Shown here piece after piece: positions 44,749-64,000 of a stretch of DNA of 64,000 bases. The notes below the pieces were generated by a model. That model saw only the letters and a list, made by a program, of their open reading frames with translations. It searched no databases and was not told where the DNA came from. The stretch lies in NCBI GenBank assembly GCA_963070105.1, contig OY718805.1:1488001-1552000 (forward strand), written 5' to 3'. Made by a program: the position numbers and the translations under genes. Numbering within the stretch: position 1 is the first letter of the stretch; every line of letters starts with the position of its first letter. The DNA is from Litomosoides sigmodontis (Eukaryota; Nematoda; Chromadorea; Rhabditida; Onchocercidae).

Positions 44749-47700
44749 AAGAGTTCGAATGTGGAAAAGGAGGATAAGAAAGACGGAAAGGAGCAGCAGA
44801 AGACAGCGGAAAAAAGACGAAGGAAGACATTTTTTAAAATTCTCGGCAAGAAAAAAGAGGACTATTCAAGTTTATCAACAAAGTTTGATTGCAATGAAAA
44901 TTCTCTCGCACCCATTCCATGACCTCTATGACAAATTTAATTAATGAAATGAAATTTCTGTTATTGCAAACACAACGAGAGCTGATCTTTCGAAACAGTT
45001 GCATGCAAATACATTTAGTTAATTAAATAAATTAAGGACGCAAATAAGTGTATTGGATGAATCGGCCGAAATAACCAAAGAGATGAATAAGTTGAAAAAA
45101 GAGCTAACGGATGGACCAGCGCGTGATCAGGTCATTTTTTTGTTAAAAGACTAAAACTGAGTTGGCAATGATTGCTTCATCAACCGATCGGTTGATTAAT
45201 GAAATTTTAATTTATCAAAATTTCATACTTATAATAGACTGGAATGGCAGTAAATGAAAATAAATCACGAGAAAGCTATTAAATAAAATATTTTTGTTCA
45301 GTAACTAGCGCAACTAATTTTCCTGTTCAAATTAGTTTTTTAATTAAGATGCTTTTATTACTGTTGTTGTACAGACAAGCAAGTGGAGTGATGCACTGCT
45401 GGACAAGGGGATAGCTGGCCTGGAAATGGAATTGGAGAAATTGAATAAAACTGTGGAGAAAATTGAAGCAAAGGGGTTTGATGCTAATGCGGAACGGAAT
45501 CTCAGCCAAGTAATGGATCATTAGAAATATTTTTTTTTGGATTTTTGACGTAATTGTGCATAAAAAAGAAACTCGAAATGCCAAATTTCAATTTCAAATT
45601 TTAGCACACTTATTAGTAAATTGTATGTTTTTAGAAAGTAAATTTCAATTGAAATTAAAATTTTTATTTTTATCTTAGGATATAATATGCCAAGATAAGG
45701 GTCGGATTTTGTTGAAAAATGATGCAAACAATTATATTCATGCAAACTATGTAAATACACCAAAATTCGTAAAACATTTCATTTGTACGCAGGTACGTGA
45801 ACCCCTACATCAACTGCGATCTCTTCATTTCAACCATACAATTTGAAGTAATCACACGTCAAACGTTTCGCTTTAATTACTGGTTAATTAATTCCACCAA
45901 TTTCATGCATTTCATTGATCTTGGCATAATTTTTCATCCTTATTAACAATCAATGCAATATTGCAAGATTATTAAGCGACAAATTTTTGGCTAAAACGAT
46001 TAGACATGAAATTTTAAGTTTTATTCCTAAATGATGTCATCATGAATTTCAAAATGAAGTTCATCCCTTCCAGCGGCCAATGCAGGCGACCATCGAGTCG
46101 TTCTACAAGATGCTCCTGCAGGAGGAGGTGCAGTGCGTGGTGATGTTGGGTCCCTTCACTGAAAGCACTGGTAAGAACTGTCCACCATACTTTCCACAAT
46201 CATCCACGGAGAAGCCGATGAAATTTGGCTCTATCGCTATCAAATGCATTGTTGTGAGCTTTTCCGTTTAAATTTTAATTTAACTGTAACTGTAGGTGAA
46301 ATGATTGTGCTGCGGTAGCTTATTGAGATTTTCAAATTTTTATTTTTATTTACGCGAAATTAGCTTCAAATAACTAACTAACGTAGAGGCGATAAAAGTA
46401 AGTGCAGTTAGTCTTCTAGTAATTTCTTTTGATTTTTCTAAAATTTTTTTATTTTTAGTAATTTTTTAGTAATTTTTCTTTTAAAAAGAGGTAATTGTTA
46501 GTAAATTTTAGTAAGAATTGATTTTAAATTTGTTTTCAAGCGTCTCTCTATCATTTACTATTCAGTAATAGTAATTAGTTATTAATTGTATGTATTACTG
46601 TTTGCTAAATTTCCCAGTAATTATTTTCTTTAACAGTTAATTATAGTAATAGCGCATGTACGCACTTAGAAACTATAACTTCCTCGCTTAATTATTTATA
46701 GCTAAAGCTAACTGATATAAACAAAGTAGCTATCAGTGAGGCGAGGCTTATTCCAGGCGGATAAGATGAAAGAAGAACCGGATATAACAATCACTACGCT
46801 AGGAATCACAGCAGCTAGTAATAAGCAATACGTTGTAAAGCATTACAACTGGAAAAGTTGGCCTGAAAGGGGTTTTCCGGATCCATCGTCTACCGTCTTT
46901 CATTTGATATGCGCAATTCGTAATTTCAAGAAGCCGATTGTTGTGCATTGTTCTGATGGTGTATTCCTCATTAGTTTGTCAAAACACAATCCATTGAAAA
47001 AAATACTTTACATACTGATTCTTTTAGGAATATTTAGCTCTTATAGAGGACAGTAACACATTTAAACCGGTACAGTACTCGTGCTACAGAAATCCACTTA
47101 TACTGTGTTTCAAAATTTTATTAAAGGTGCTGGCCGAAGTGGTGTATTCGTCGCCATTGAGTACGTACTGCAAAAACTGGCAAAAGGTGAAAATTGCGCT
47201 GATCTCGTAGAAGTGGTAAAGGAAATTCGAAATCAACGTGCTATGGCTATAAGCAATTCCTCTGTTTGTTTACACAAACTCTCGCTAGCTAATATCAATT
47301 TGAAATTAAACTTTTCAAAATACTATAAGTAATAAAGAGTTTAAAAAAAGAAATGAGAAGTTCGAAGATTTATTTACTTTATTCCAAGCTGAAAACAATC
47401 ACTCAGCTCATTAATAGTAATCTAATTAGTTATGTTGCTTAATTACTGTGACAAATTCATATTTTATGATTCTGATTCTTGAATAAAAATTTTGGAGGGC
47501 ATTTAAATTTAATAAAGAATGTGAGAATTGTAATAATAAAGGATGAGAGAATTGAAATAATTAATAGAGAATGTGAGAATTGAAATAATTAGAAATGACT
47601 TACTTATTTAGTAAATAAAAATTGCAGCAATACATTGTACTCAATCGTTTGTTACTACACTTTTTTCAAGAACTTAATCTCATTGATATGTCACAGCGCT

Positions 47701-47753
47701 TGCTTGAATTTATCGATGACTACGATGCATACACGAGAAAACAGAAAATTTAA
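44749..47753 (+). CDS. Non-receptor protein tyrosine phosphatase with altered catalytic loops
   Basis: Eight exons: 44749-44882, 45037-45130, 45375-45509, 45679-45792, 46074-46253, 46757-46958, 47127-47263, 47628-47753; phases close over 373 residues, with an upstream exon probable (see 42309). The N-terminal part is lysine-rich and coiled-coil-like (KEMNKLKKELTDG, EMELEKLNKTVEKIEAKG). The PTP domain follows: NYIHANYV, FICTQ, FYKMLLQEEVQCVVML, KHYNWKSWPERGFPD and the P-loop VHCSDGAGRSGVFVAIE, so the catalytic Cys and Arg of C(x5)R are kept. Three features differ from active enzymes: WPD is WPE, the substrate-clamping NRY tyrosine is missing (NLSQDIICQD), and the glutamine loop is reduced to SNSSQY. 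Such large diversified PTP families are typical of nematodes. Exon 1 of this block starts at an acceptor inside a TTTAG; the exact left border is uncertain. Confidence 0.9.
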
Positions 47754-48468
47754 TGAAACTGTAATTTAAATTAAAAATTTTTTAGTACCAATGAATAGTA
47801 GTTGCTTCTGAAATTTTATTTTAGTATAAAATAATTGTCGTGGAATTTTAGCAGTTAATTAATTATTTCACAATTGAAATTGTTTCGTGGAAAACAATGA
47901 AATGGAATAACTAAAATTCGCTCCATCCCTTATTGATTATTATTTTCAGGAAAGTAATGATAATGTTCTGTTTGTTTATAGGACGAGTAATGAATGTGAG
48001 ATTTAAATAAGAAATTGAAATTGAAAAGGGAAATTATCATATGACTCTTGCAATTGTATGCATCGACTTATGCACATTTGTCGGAGTAAACATTAAATAT
48101 CATATTTTCTTTTAACAGCAGTACGTTGAAATAAATTTCAATTATTAAATGAAATTTACACCAAATGCGTATTGACGAAGCGAAGTGAAGGGCAATGTGT
48201 GCATATTATATTAGAATAATTGTTCATTTTGAACAGAGAAATGGAAATTTCTCAAAATATAGAAAATTGAATTAAATGTTTGTTTATTTCGAATGAAATA
48301 TGTTACCATATTTTTTGCATATAACGAAAAAGAAAGGAAAAACTGCGAATAAATCACAAATTTGCATATTTTAACATAATTTGGTTTGTCATTTAAGTGT
48401 AGAAAATAGTTTTAAAGAAGTTGAAAAATCAAACTGCTCTTCATTGAGTGGTTCACTTGCAAGCTAGC
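47754..48468. other. Intergenic region between the phosphatase and LIM genes
   Basis: 715 bases of AT-rich sequence between two plus-strand genes. A CAAG acceptor-like site immediately before the LIM start could be used for trans-splicing. Nothing else seen. Confidence 0.5.
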
Positions 48469-49604
48469 ATGAGTGATTCAGCAATGAGTCACGGAAGCGG
48501 ATATATTCCGCAGCGTGAAGGCGATCGTCGCATGTGCGCTCTTTGCAACACGTCGTTGGGTGAAGAGGCGGTAATTGCATTAAATCGCCTTTGGCATCCC
48601 GACCACTTCCGTTGCCGTGCCTGTAATTCACCAATTAAGCAAACATATCAGGTAATCTTTTCTTTTCTTTTTTTGATTGCTTGATTTAGTTGAACTGCTA
48701 ATTGCACATCAATTTTGGAATTAAAATATCCGATGAGTTATCGCTTTTTTGAAGACGTAATTCATCGCTATGTTTTTTCAAACAGTAATCATCATCATCA
48801 TCTTTAATGGATATTATAATGTGAACTGATAATTCGTCTCAAATATCACTAATTAAACTTTGAATAGATTGAAAGCTCAACATTGCATCTAGCACTTGCT
48901 TTTCCGGAAAACCATTGAAATGAATCATAATGCATTAAAAGCCCTTTTCAAATGAGTTGTACAGTAGCAATCACTGTGCTAACAATTATCTGACATTTGA
49001 AAGTTATACTTCTGTATTGAACGGTACGCTTAGTTGCAACAGCACCGCGCTAGCTATTTAAATGGTACTCAATGTGCAACGTGCAATTGCTATTTTAACT
49101 ATGAAATTTTCCATGAAATGGCGAAGTTTTTAGATCGCCGACGGTATGCCATATTGTGTGCAATGTTTTTCGAAGAAATATAATCCAAAATGTCATGGTC
49201 TGTTAATTAACTTCTTCGGTTTCCCTTTTGCCTCAAGTCATTTTTAGCTAGCACTTGACGGATAATTGGGCGTGTACAAATTAAAGTATAATTAATTCAT
49301 CATCGATCGATAGTTTGCTGGTAATTCTTCCTTGCTCATCCAACTAATTAGCTATTGTTAATTGCAGCGCTTCTTTCTTCCCCATTCAGGTTGTGGTGAG
49401 ATACTTATCGATTCGTGTTTGATTGCACTCGATAAGCATTGGCATCCACGTTGTTTCACGTGTGCTGCATGCAAGCAACCATTGCCGAATGGTGAGCATT
49501 ACATTATCGATGACCTGCCATATGATCGTGACTGTCATTGGGAGAAACGTCTCGAGAAGCGTATTCGTATCACGCAAGAAGGGCACACACGGATGGATCA
49601 TTAA
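48469..49604 (+). CDS. Two-LIM-domain protein
   Basis: Three exons: 48469-48651, 49134-49197, 49390-49604; 153 residues. LIM1 uses CALC, HPDHFRCRAC and YCVQC...C, LIM2 uses CHGC, HWHPRCFTCAAC and a final DRDC, so most zinc ligands are present; the LIM1 fourth ligand is His and the LIM2 seventh is Asp, both tolerated in LIM domains. The pattern is closest to the LIM domains of cytoskeletal adaptors of the PINCH/paxillin/zyxin type rather than LIM-homeodomain proteins, but I cannot name the subfamily. The protein has no other domain, only a 28-residue N-terminal leader and a short basic tail (EKRLEKRIRITQEG). The ATG at 48469 was preferred to the upstream in-frame GTG. Exons 2 and 3 are bracketed by two copies of a 140-bp repeat. 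Confidence 0.88.
48871..49009 (+). repeat. 140-bp direct repeat, copy A (intron 1 of the LIM gene)
   Basis: Begins GAAAGCTCAACATTGCATCT and ends GACATTTGAAAGTTATA. Copy B lies at 49650-49796 in the same orientation; the copies share long identical stretches such as CATAATGCATTAAAAGCCC, with substitutions and one short insertion in copy B. Confidence 0.92.
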
Positions 49605-51291
49605 GGAAGCAATTCCATCGCTTATTTCGTTAAATTTTTTTTTTTTAATGAAAGCTCAACATTGCATCTGGCACTTGCTTTTTCGGAAAAAGAAATCCAT
49701 CGTTGAAATAAATCATAATGCATTAAAAGCCCTTTTCAAATGAATTGTACAGTAACAATCACTGTGCTAACAATTACCTCACATTTGAGAGCTATATAAA
49801 TAATTCCATTAATTTGCACAAAATTTCATCAAAATATGCTTAGTTCATTGGTCGCAAAATTTAATAACGAAATATAGTTCGACCCGAACATGAAATTAGA
49901 AAAAAGTTAATTGTCGAAACTATTGAGGGTTTAAATGGAAACGAAATAAGGCATTATTGATTGTGGTGACAAGCCATTCTGTATCAAATTATATTAATGA
50001 TGTTTTACCGTTCGAAACATAACACATGTGCTATTAGAATCTGATTTTAGATAGGCTGTAAATGTAAATGCAAGAGAAAGCGCTTTATTGTCTGCTTTGT
50101 TCATATCATAAAAAACAAATTAATGCGAATAACATCAATGATAAAAAATTTAATGTGAAACAAAGTGTAGCTAGTGTTCGTGCATATGAATATTGTGTAT
50201 GTGTGCATGTGGGTACGTGTATTCATTCGTTTATAGGTATGTCGAATAACTCAACCATATATTTCGTTTATAAAGTGTATGCGAAAGAACTGAAAAGATG
50301 CTAGACATCAAAAGAAAAAAGCACGTGTTCATCATAAGGCAATATTTTACTGCGTGAAATGAAGACTATTGATAAAAAGAGCGGGGCAAATGGTCATACC
50401 TAATTTTTATTTCCATAACTAACACGCCAAAAATTAATCCATACCTTCTTTATCTTTCTCAGTTACTTATATTCCCTTTTTTAGACTTCACTCTCTCTTA
50501 GCTACCTTTCTAAGTTAATTTTGAAGCTTCATTCCATGAATAAGCTAAAAAAGTTCAGTTTTAATATTTCACTCCCATCATTCAGGCTGTTGTTGATGGA
50601 TATTAAAGATGAAATGAGCACAGAACAAAGTCATTTGAAAAGTTTGATGAGCGTAAATGTTATACTGTAAGTGTTGCAAAAAAAATTTAATTAATACGCT
50701 GTTCTAAATTTTTTGCTCAAACTGCTGAATTAAAACGGCTCAACTCTAGTTTAAAAAAAAAGATAGTTATGCGGATTATTGAGACTGGAAAGGGAATCTA
50801 CAAAACTAAATCAACATTAGCTATGAGCTGTAACAAACTGTACCTAGGATCATCTACAATACGCAAAAATTACCTCGTAACTTCTCTGCTTTAAGGAACT
50901 TAATTTGCACAATCAGAACAAACTAAAACTTCCAGTAGTGGTGATTTAGAGACTCAATATGCTCTATTTGCTCAATGTATGTATTACTGTTTGATAACAT
51001 ATAACAACCAGTTCGAGCCCTTACTACACCACCTCAATAGATTGTCATGAAATTCCATATTTCTCTGGCGACATCAATAATCAGACCGTTCAACTCGCTG
51101 TGTATGTAACTTAGAAAAAGTCATGTTGATTTCATTTACGTTTCTGTGTTCATATTTTTTTTTTAAATTAATAATATCTAGACTTAGCATTCCTTGTTTG
51201 CATGGTCTTAACTCTAACAAAACATTGAAAAGCATCAGATAAAAATGAATGGGAAAGAGAAGGAAAAATAACAAAAACATGAAAGCACAAT
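49605..51291. other. Convergent intergenic region between LIM and BTBD10 genes
   Basis: About 1.7 kb. Apart from repeat copy B it holds AT-rich sequence with short chance frames (for example 50068-50304), none with splice or domain support. Confidence 0.6.
49650..49796 (+). repeat. 140-bp direct repeat, copy B (3' flank of the LIM gene)
   Basis: Same orientation as copy A. It includes an AATAAA at 49707-49712, about 103 bases after the LIM stop codon, so the repeat may supply this gene's polyadenylation signal. Copy A has CAT in place of part of that hexamer. Confidence 0.92.
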
Positions 51292-56979
<5,688 letters not shown>

Positions 56980-57315
56980 GTCAAACCCCGCGTAGCGTCT
57001 AGGTCACACATGCGCTCCCGGCCAAATGTGCTTTGATGTCGCTGTACCCGTTATTTCGCGGGATTGCACCTGATTAAAAGAATTTTAGCAAATCCCAATT
57101 GGACACGAGAATAGAATGAGAGGATTAGACAAACATCCATGAAGTCTGAGAAGAAAATGCATAGAGATAACAGAATTGAGAGGGAGTGGAGAAAAAACAG
57201 CAAGCAGAAATATACGCCTTAATTATAATTGAGGAAATGTACAGAAAAAATAGTGAAGCAGAGAGAACACAGAGATCAATAGATCAATGAAAGATAAAGA
57301 TATTGATGACTGAGG

Positions 57316-57333
57316 AGGAGAGAGAGAGAGAGA
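57316..57333. repeat. GA dinucleotide repeat
   Basis: Short GA run in the divergent BTBD10/GAPDH promoter region; GAGA-type elements can keep promoters open, but that role is not shown here. Confidence 0.9.
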
Positions 57334-57798
57334 AGGGTCAGTGCATTTGGTGCACTGAGAAATGGCACTGATGACGATGTCAAGATGTCGTACCTCCTCC
57401 CTCCCGGGGTTTCTCGGCGTTTTCCGGAGCTCTTTTAGTGGCGCATAGGTGCGTTTTTCAATGACTGGGAAAAGTTCACTCGTAAACGCGCAATCCTCTG
57501 AATATGCGTGCGTGCGTCCTTCTGTGTGCAGGAAGCAAAAAATACGTTCATTCTCAACAGTGGAAGTTCCGCGGAAAATGATTCCAAACGTACTGGAATT
57601 CAGCACTGAGTCTTCCCCTTACTTGCCCTTTTTACGTACGTGTGCGTGTGTGGCAAGTAGGAATTGCTGTATTTCATCCCTTCCAGTTATATGCGAAGCC
57701 TTTGAAAGATAACTGTGTGCAGCACACTCTTTTTTCCTTCCAAGTTCCAAGGCTATTTTCTATTTGTAATTCTGCTAGTATCTTCAATCAATGCCGTG

Positions 57799-57847
57799 AG
57801 TGTGTGTGCCTGTGTGCGTGTGTGTGTGCGTGCGTGCGTGCGTGTGA
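57799..57847. repeat. TG / CGTG simple repeat
   Basis: Alternating purine-pyrimidine tract (TGTGTG passing to CGTGCGTG), a sequence type able to adopt Z-DNA. Confidence 0.85.
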
Positions 57848-58332
57848 TTGCTGTGAGTTCTGTTCACGTCACACCAAATGACTGGGGATAGTTAGTAGGA
57901 AGTTTGTGAATGAATACGCAGCATGTCAGCCGCTCTTGCATTGATTAATGGAAAGTGATCGGAGGGGCATTATGTGTTTTCTCCTCTCTCTCCCTAAGAT
58001 ACTTTCCCCCCACTTGCACGTATGTGTGCGTGCGTGTCCCGTTGTCAGCGAAGTGCAACGGATAGGAATGTCACCTAGACGGAAGGCTGCTTCTCTCGTT
58101 ATCGCACTCTGCATGTGTGTATGCCTGTCTGTGAAGAATTGTCTGTCTGTCTGTGTCCGATGTGTGTGTGTATGAGGGAAAGAGAGAGAGAGAGAAGGAA
58201 TGCACGCCACGCAGCTCCTCCATCGATCTCCTAGGGATGGAGGGGAGTGCATCTCAGTGAGCTAGTCAGAATGGTTCCCTGTTCGGTAGGGTGATGGTGT
58301 TGCTGAGCATCCTCATTGGTTGTGGTGATGGT

Positions 58333-58336
<4 letters not shown>

Positions 58337-58365
<29 letters not shown>
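58337..58365. repeat. TC dinucleotide repeat
   Basis: Fourteen CT units on the plus strand about 600 bases upstream of the GAPDH start. Confidence 0.95.
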
Positions 58366-58367
<2 letters not shown>

Positions 58368-58960
58368 CTTGCTCCGATCGAGCGACAGTACCCCGACACG
58401 GTCACAACGTTTGCGTGTGGGGTGATGATGTCAAGGTCACTTCTCTGCACTTAGCGTCGGCTAGCGTACTTTGCCATCGATTTTTCCAGAAACTTTTATG
58501 CAACGTGAATGATTGGATGGTGAAGAAGCGTTGCGAAAGAGCTCCGCTGCAGTTAGTTACTCCTCCACACTAATGTTCTCATGTAGAGCGGTGTGGAAGA
58601 ACTTGAACTTCCCTTACATCCTCTCAACACTCATTCGGCGCGACTTGGGTTCTCTGTTACTAACTATACAGAGTTATTAGCTAGTAGTTTCTGGAGGTAT
58701 CACGCGTACATTGTGCTAACTTCCTTTTTAGCTATAAGCAATACAAGTATAAAGTGCCGTACGCTTGCACTCTACTGTATGCATATGTTGTGCATTTCAA
58801 ACTGTAAGGTTGTTTTAAATATCCCATGTTGTTCTCACATTGTTCTCTCGTCGCATTCACGTAGCGCGTTTATATAATTTAAAAATCAGACAAATTAACG
58901 CTGTTGCTCCATATCAGCTCTGTTTCACGCAATCTATCGAGACATTTTCACCAATTCATT

Positions 58961-60871
<1,911 letters not shown>

Positions 60872-62237
60872 ACAGCTATAGCAGCGCTGTCATGGTCTCG
60901 CTTTATGAAATTTTTTCGTTTCCATTATTTATATGAGTAGATGCGCGCAGTTTTCCTTCGTTTCTGTCACCAAGAAAACTTCCTTCACCTATCCCTTCCC
61001 CCAATATAACATGTCATATGTTTATCTTAGTTCGATATTGGTGTGCTTTTAAAATTGTAATGGGTAGCCTGTGTACTGTTGTTGCACGATTTGTTAGTTT
61101 TAAATAATAAATCAGTTAAAGCTTTTTTGCGTTTTTTTGTAAGTGAACTGGCAACGATAGTGGCGAAGCTTGGAAAATGATGTTAGGATTTCAAGTTCTT
61201 GCTTCCTAGTATGCGCTACTTTTTCTTTTGCATACTGTTCCAGCTAGTGTCAGCCTTCATTTTGTATGCTAATTGGAGGCTTCATTAAGGCAATTTTTTT
61301 AATAAATGTAGTCATAGCACCTCAACAATGAGCTGGAAATGAGGTATACTTGATATGGCATCGAAGAAGTGTACTTCAGCGCTTGCGTCATTGGACATGA
61401 AGTAGTTCAGTGAAATTGTAATTTGCTAGTAGGATGGGCGTGTTGCTCTCGAGCCTTTTATCAATAAATCTTAATTGCAACTACGATCCCAGTCCCTATT
61501 TTCATTCGGCAACATGCAATGGTTGGATGGGAGGCTGCTGGTAGCTTGTCTTCTAGGATATCAAATTTGAAATTCAAATCAAAAGTCGCATCTATCAATC
61601 CATTATCCGATACCCATGCAGTTTGAAACTCATGCCCATTCTTAGCAAATATAAGTTGTGGAAACGGTTTAAATCATCGAGATGCTCAGCATCAGCTATT
61701 GCAGCGAGCGAGGTTTAACTTTATGTGGAAACCTAATTGATCATGTTTTCTGCAACTCGATGCTACTTAAGAGTTCACATAAATTCCTTGCTCAATACGC
61801 TTGGCCGATAAAAAACCTGGATATGAAATTATCAGTAGTGATTATTAGCCTATGAATATCAGTTGTATGATGAAATATTAGTTCCGTTCCCCTCTCTTTC
61901 TCTTCAATTTAACCCTTTTAAATTTCCCTAACATACTTATATTTCTATTTCTCTTCATTAATTGGTTTCTTTTTTTCAGCATAAAGTTTGTCTTAAGGAG
62001 GAAATCTTAGTTTAGCAAAATTTTCACAAAATCACAAAACTCATCAAAAACCTATCATTTTTAAATAATTTTAAAGTATACTTTGGGATTTAGATCATAT
62101 TTTATGACGTTTACTTCCACGAAAGTTTAAAGTAATATTTATTTTGATACGTCATACACTATACTTTACAGACGTTTTTCTCCCTAGTGAGGTCATACTG
62201 TTAGTTGACAGGACTTCACGTGACGCATCAAGGTGGC
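60872..62237. other. 3' flanks between the convergent GAPDH genes
   Basis: 1.37 kb loop between the arms of the inverted GAPDH pair. No coding exon or RNA recognised. This spacer is not itself palindromic, so the inverted identity is confined to the gene bodies. Confidence 0.6.
61106..61111 (+). promoter_or_regulatory. Polyadenylation signal of GAPDH copy 1
   Basis: AATAAA 235 bases after the stop codon, in a T-rich setting. Confidence 0.6.

Positions 62238-64000
<1,763 letters not shown>

Larger units (their letters stand above)
56980..58960. other. Shared divergent promoter region of BTBD10 and GAPDH
   Basis: About 2 kb between divergent starts. It is clearly less AT-rich than the rest of the window and holds pyrimidine and GT-type simple repeats: (GA)n at 57316-57333, a TG/CGTG run at 57799-57847 and (TC)n at 58337-58365. 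The long open frames here on both strands are low-complexity by-products of these repeats. No coding exon recognised. Strong expression of GAPDH makes a busy promoter here plausible. Confidence 0.6.

Noticed and set aside
44759..44944. Arginine-rich frame overlapping the phosphatase exon at 44749
   Set aside because: It is the shifted frame of the lysine-rich exon, whose own frame joins in phase to the rest of the phosphatase.
57223..58573. Several long frames on both strands upstream of GAPDH
   Set aside because: Composition comes from CT, GT and GA repeats; no splice framing or domain.

Overview
This is nuclear DNA from a nematode, most likely a filarial (spirurid) species. The sequence is AT-rich. 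Genes are split into many short exons with GT-AG introns whose acceptors fit the nematode T-rich/TTTCAG pattern, and several starts sit a few bases behind an isolated acceptor, as expected for spliced-leader trans-splicing. All coding calls come from reading exons by hand and checking that splice phases close; the protein families are recognised from memory, not from a search.

Layout, left to right. 1-866: an ATT microsatellite that changes into a heptamer repeat. 940-3493 (+): 3' part of a Rab11-FIP3/4 (class II FIP) gene. 6095-8105 (-): secreted helical protein of unknown family. 8106-12786: gene-poor, with one small hypothetical gene. 12787-14336 (+): apolipoprotein-L-like membrane protein. 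15238-19536 (+): PPWD1, a WD40/cyclophilin spliceosomal protein. Then four genes in a row on the minus strand (listed right to left, in transcription order): hyccin/FAM126 (41002-37512), DHX16/PRP2/MOG-4 helicase (35920-29721), PLRG1/PRP46 (29222-26064) and ferroportin (25279-20339). 42309-47753 (+): a protein tyrosine phosphatase with unusual catalytic loops; a tRNA-Gly(CCC) lies antisense in its 5' region. 48469-49604 (+): two-LIM-domain protein. 51292-56979 (-): BTBD10/KCTD20 homologue. 58961-60871 (+) and 62238-63591 (-): two GAPDH genes arranged tail to tail, the second running off the right edge.

Themes. Three spliceosomal genes (PPWD1, PLRG1, DHX16) lie within about 21 kb. DHX16 and PLRG1 are head-to-tail with only about 0.5 kb between them and trans-splice-like acceptors before both starts, which fits a nematode operon. 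The two GAPDH genes carry a block (exons 4-6 with introns 4 and 5) that is almost identical between copies, while exons 3 and 7 and the outer introns have diverged; this is the signature of recent gene conversion between inverted copies. No transposon, CRISPR array, bacterial gene or viral element was recognised.
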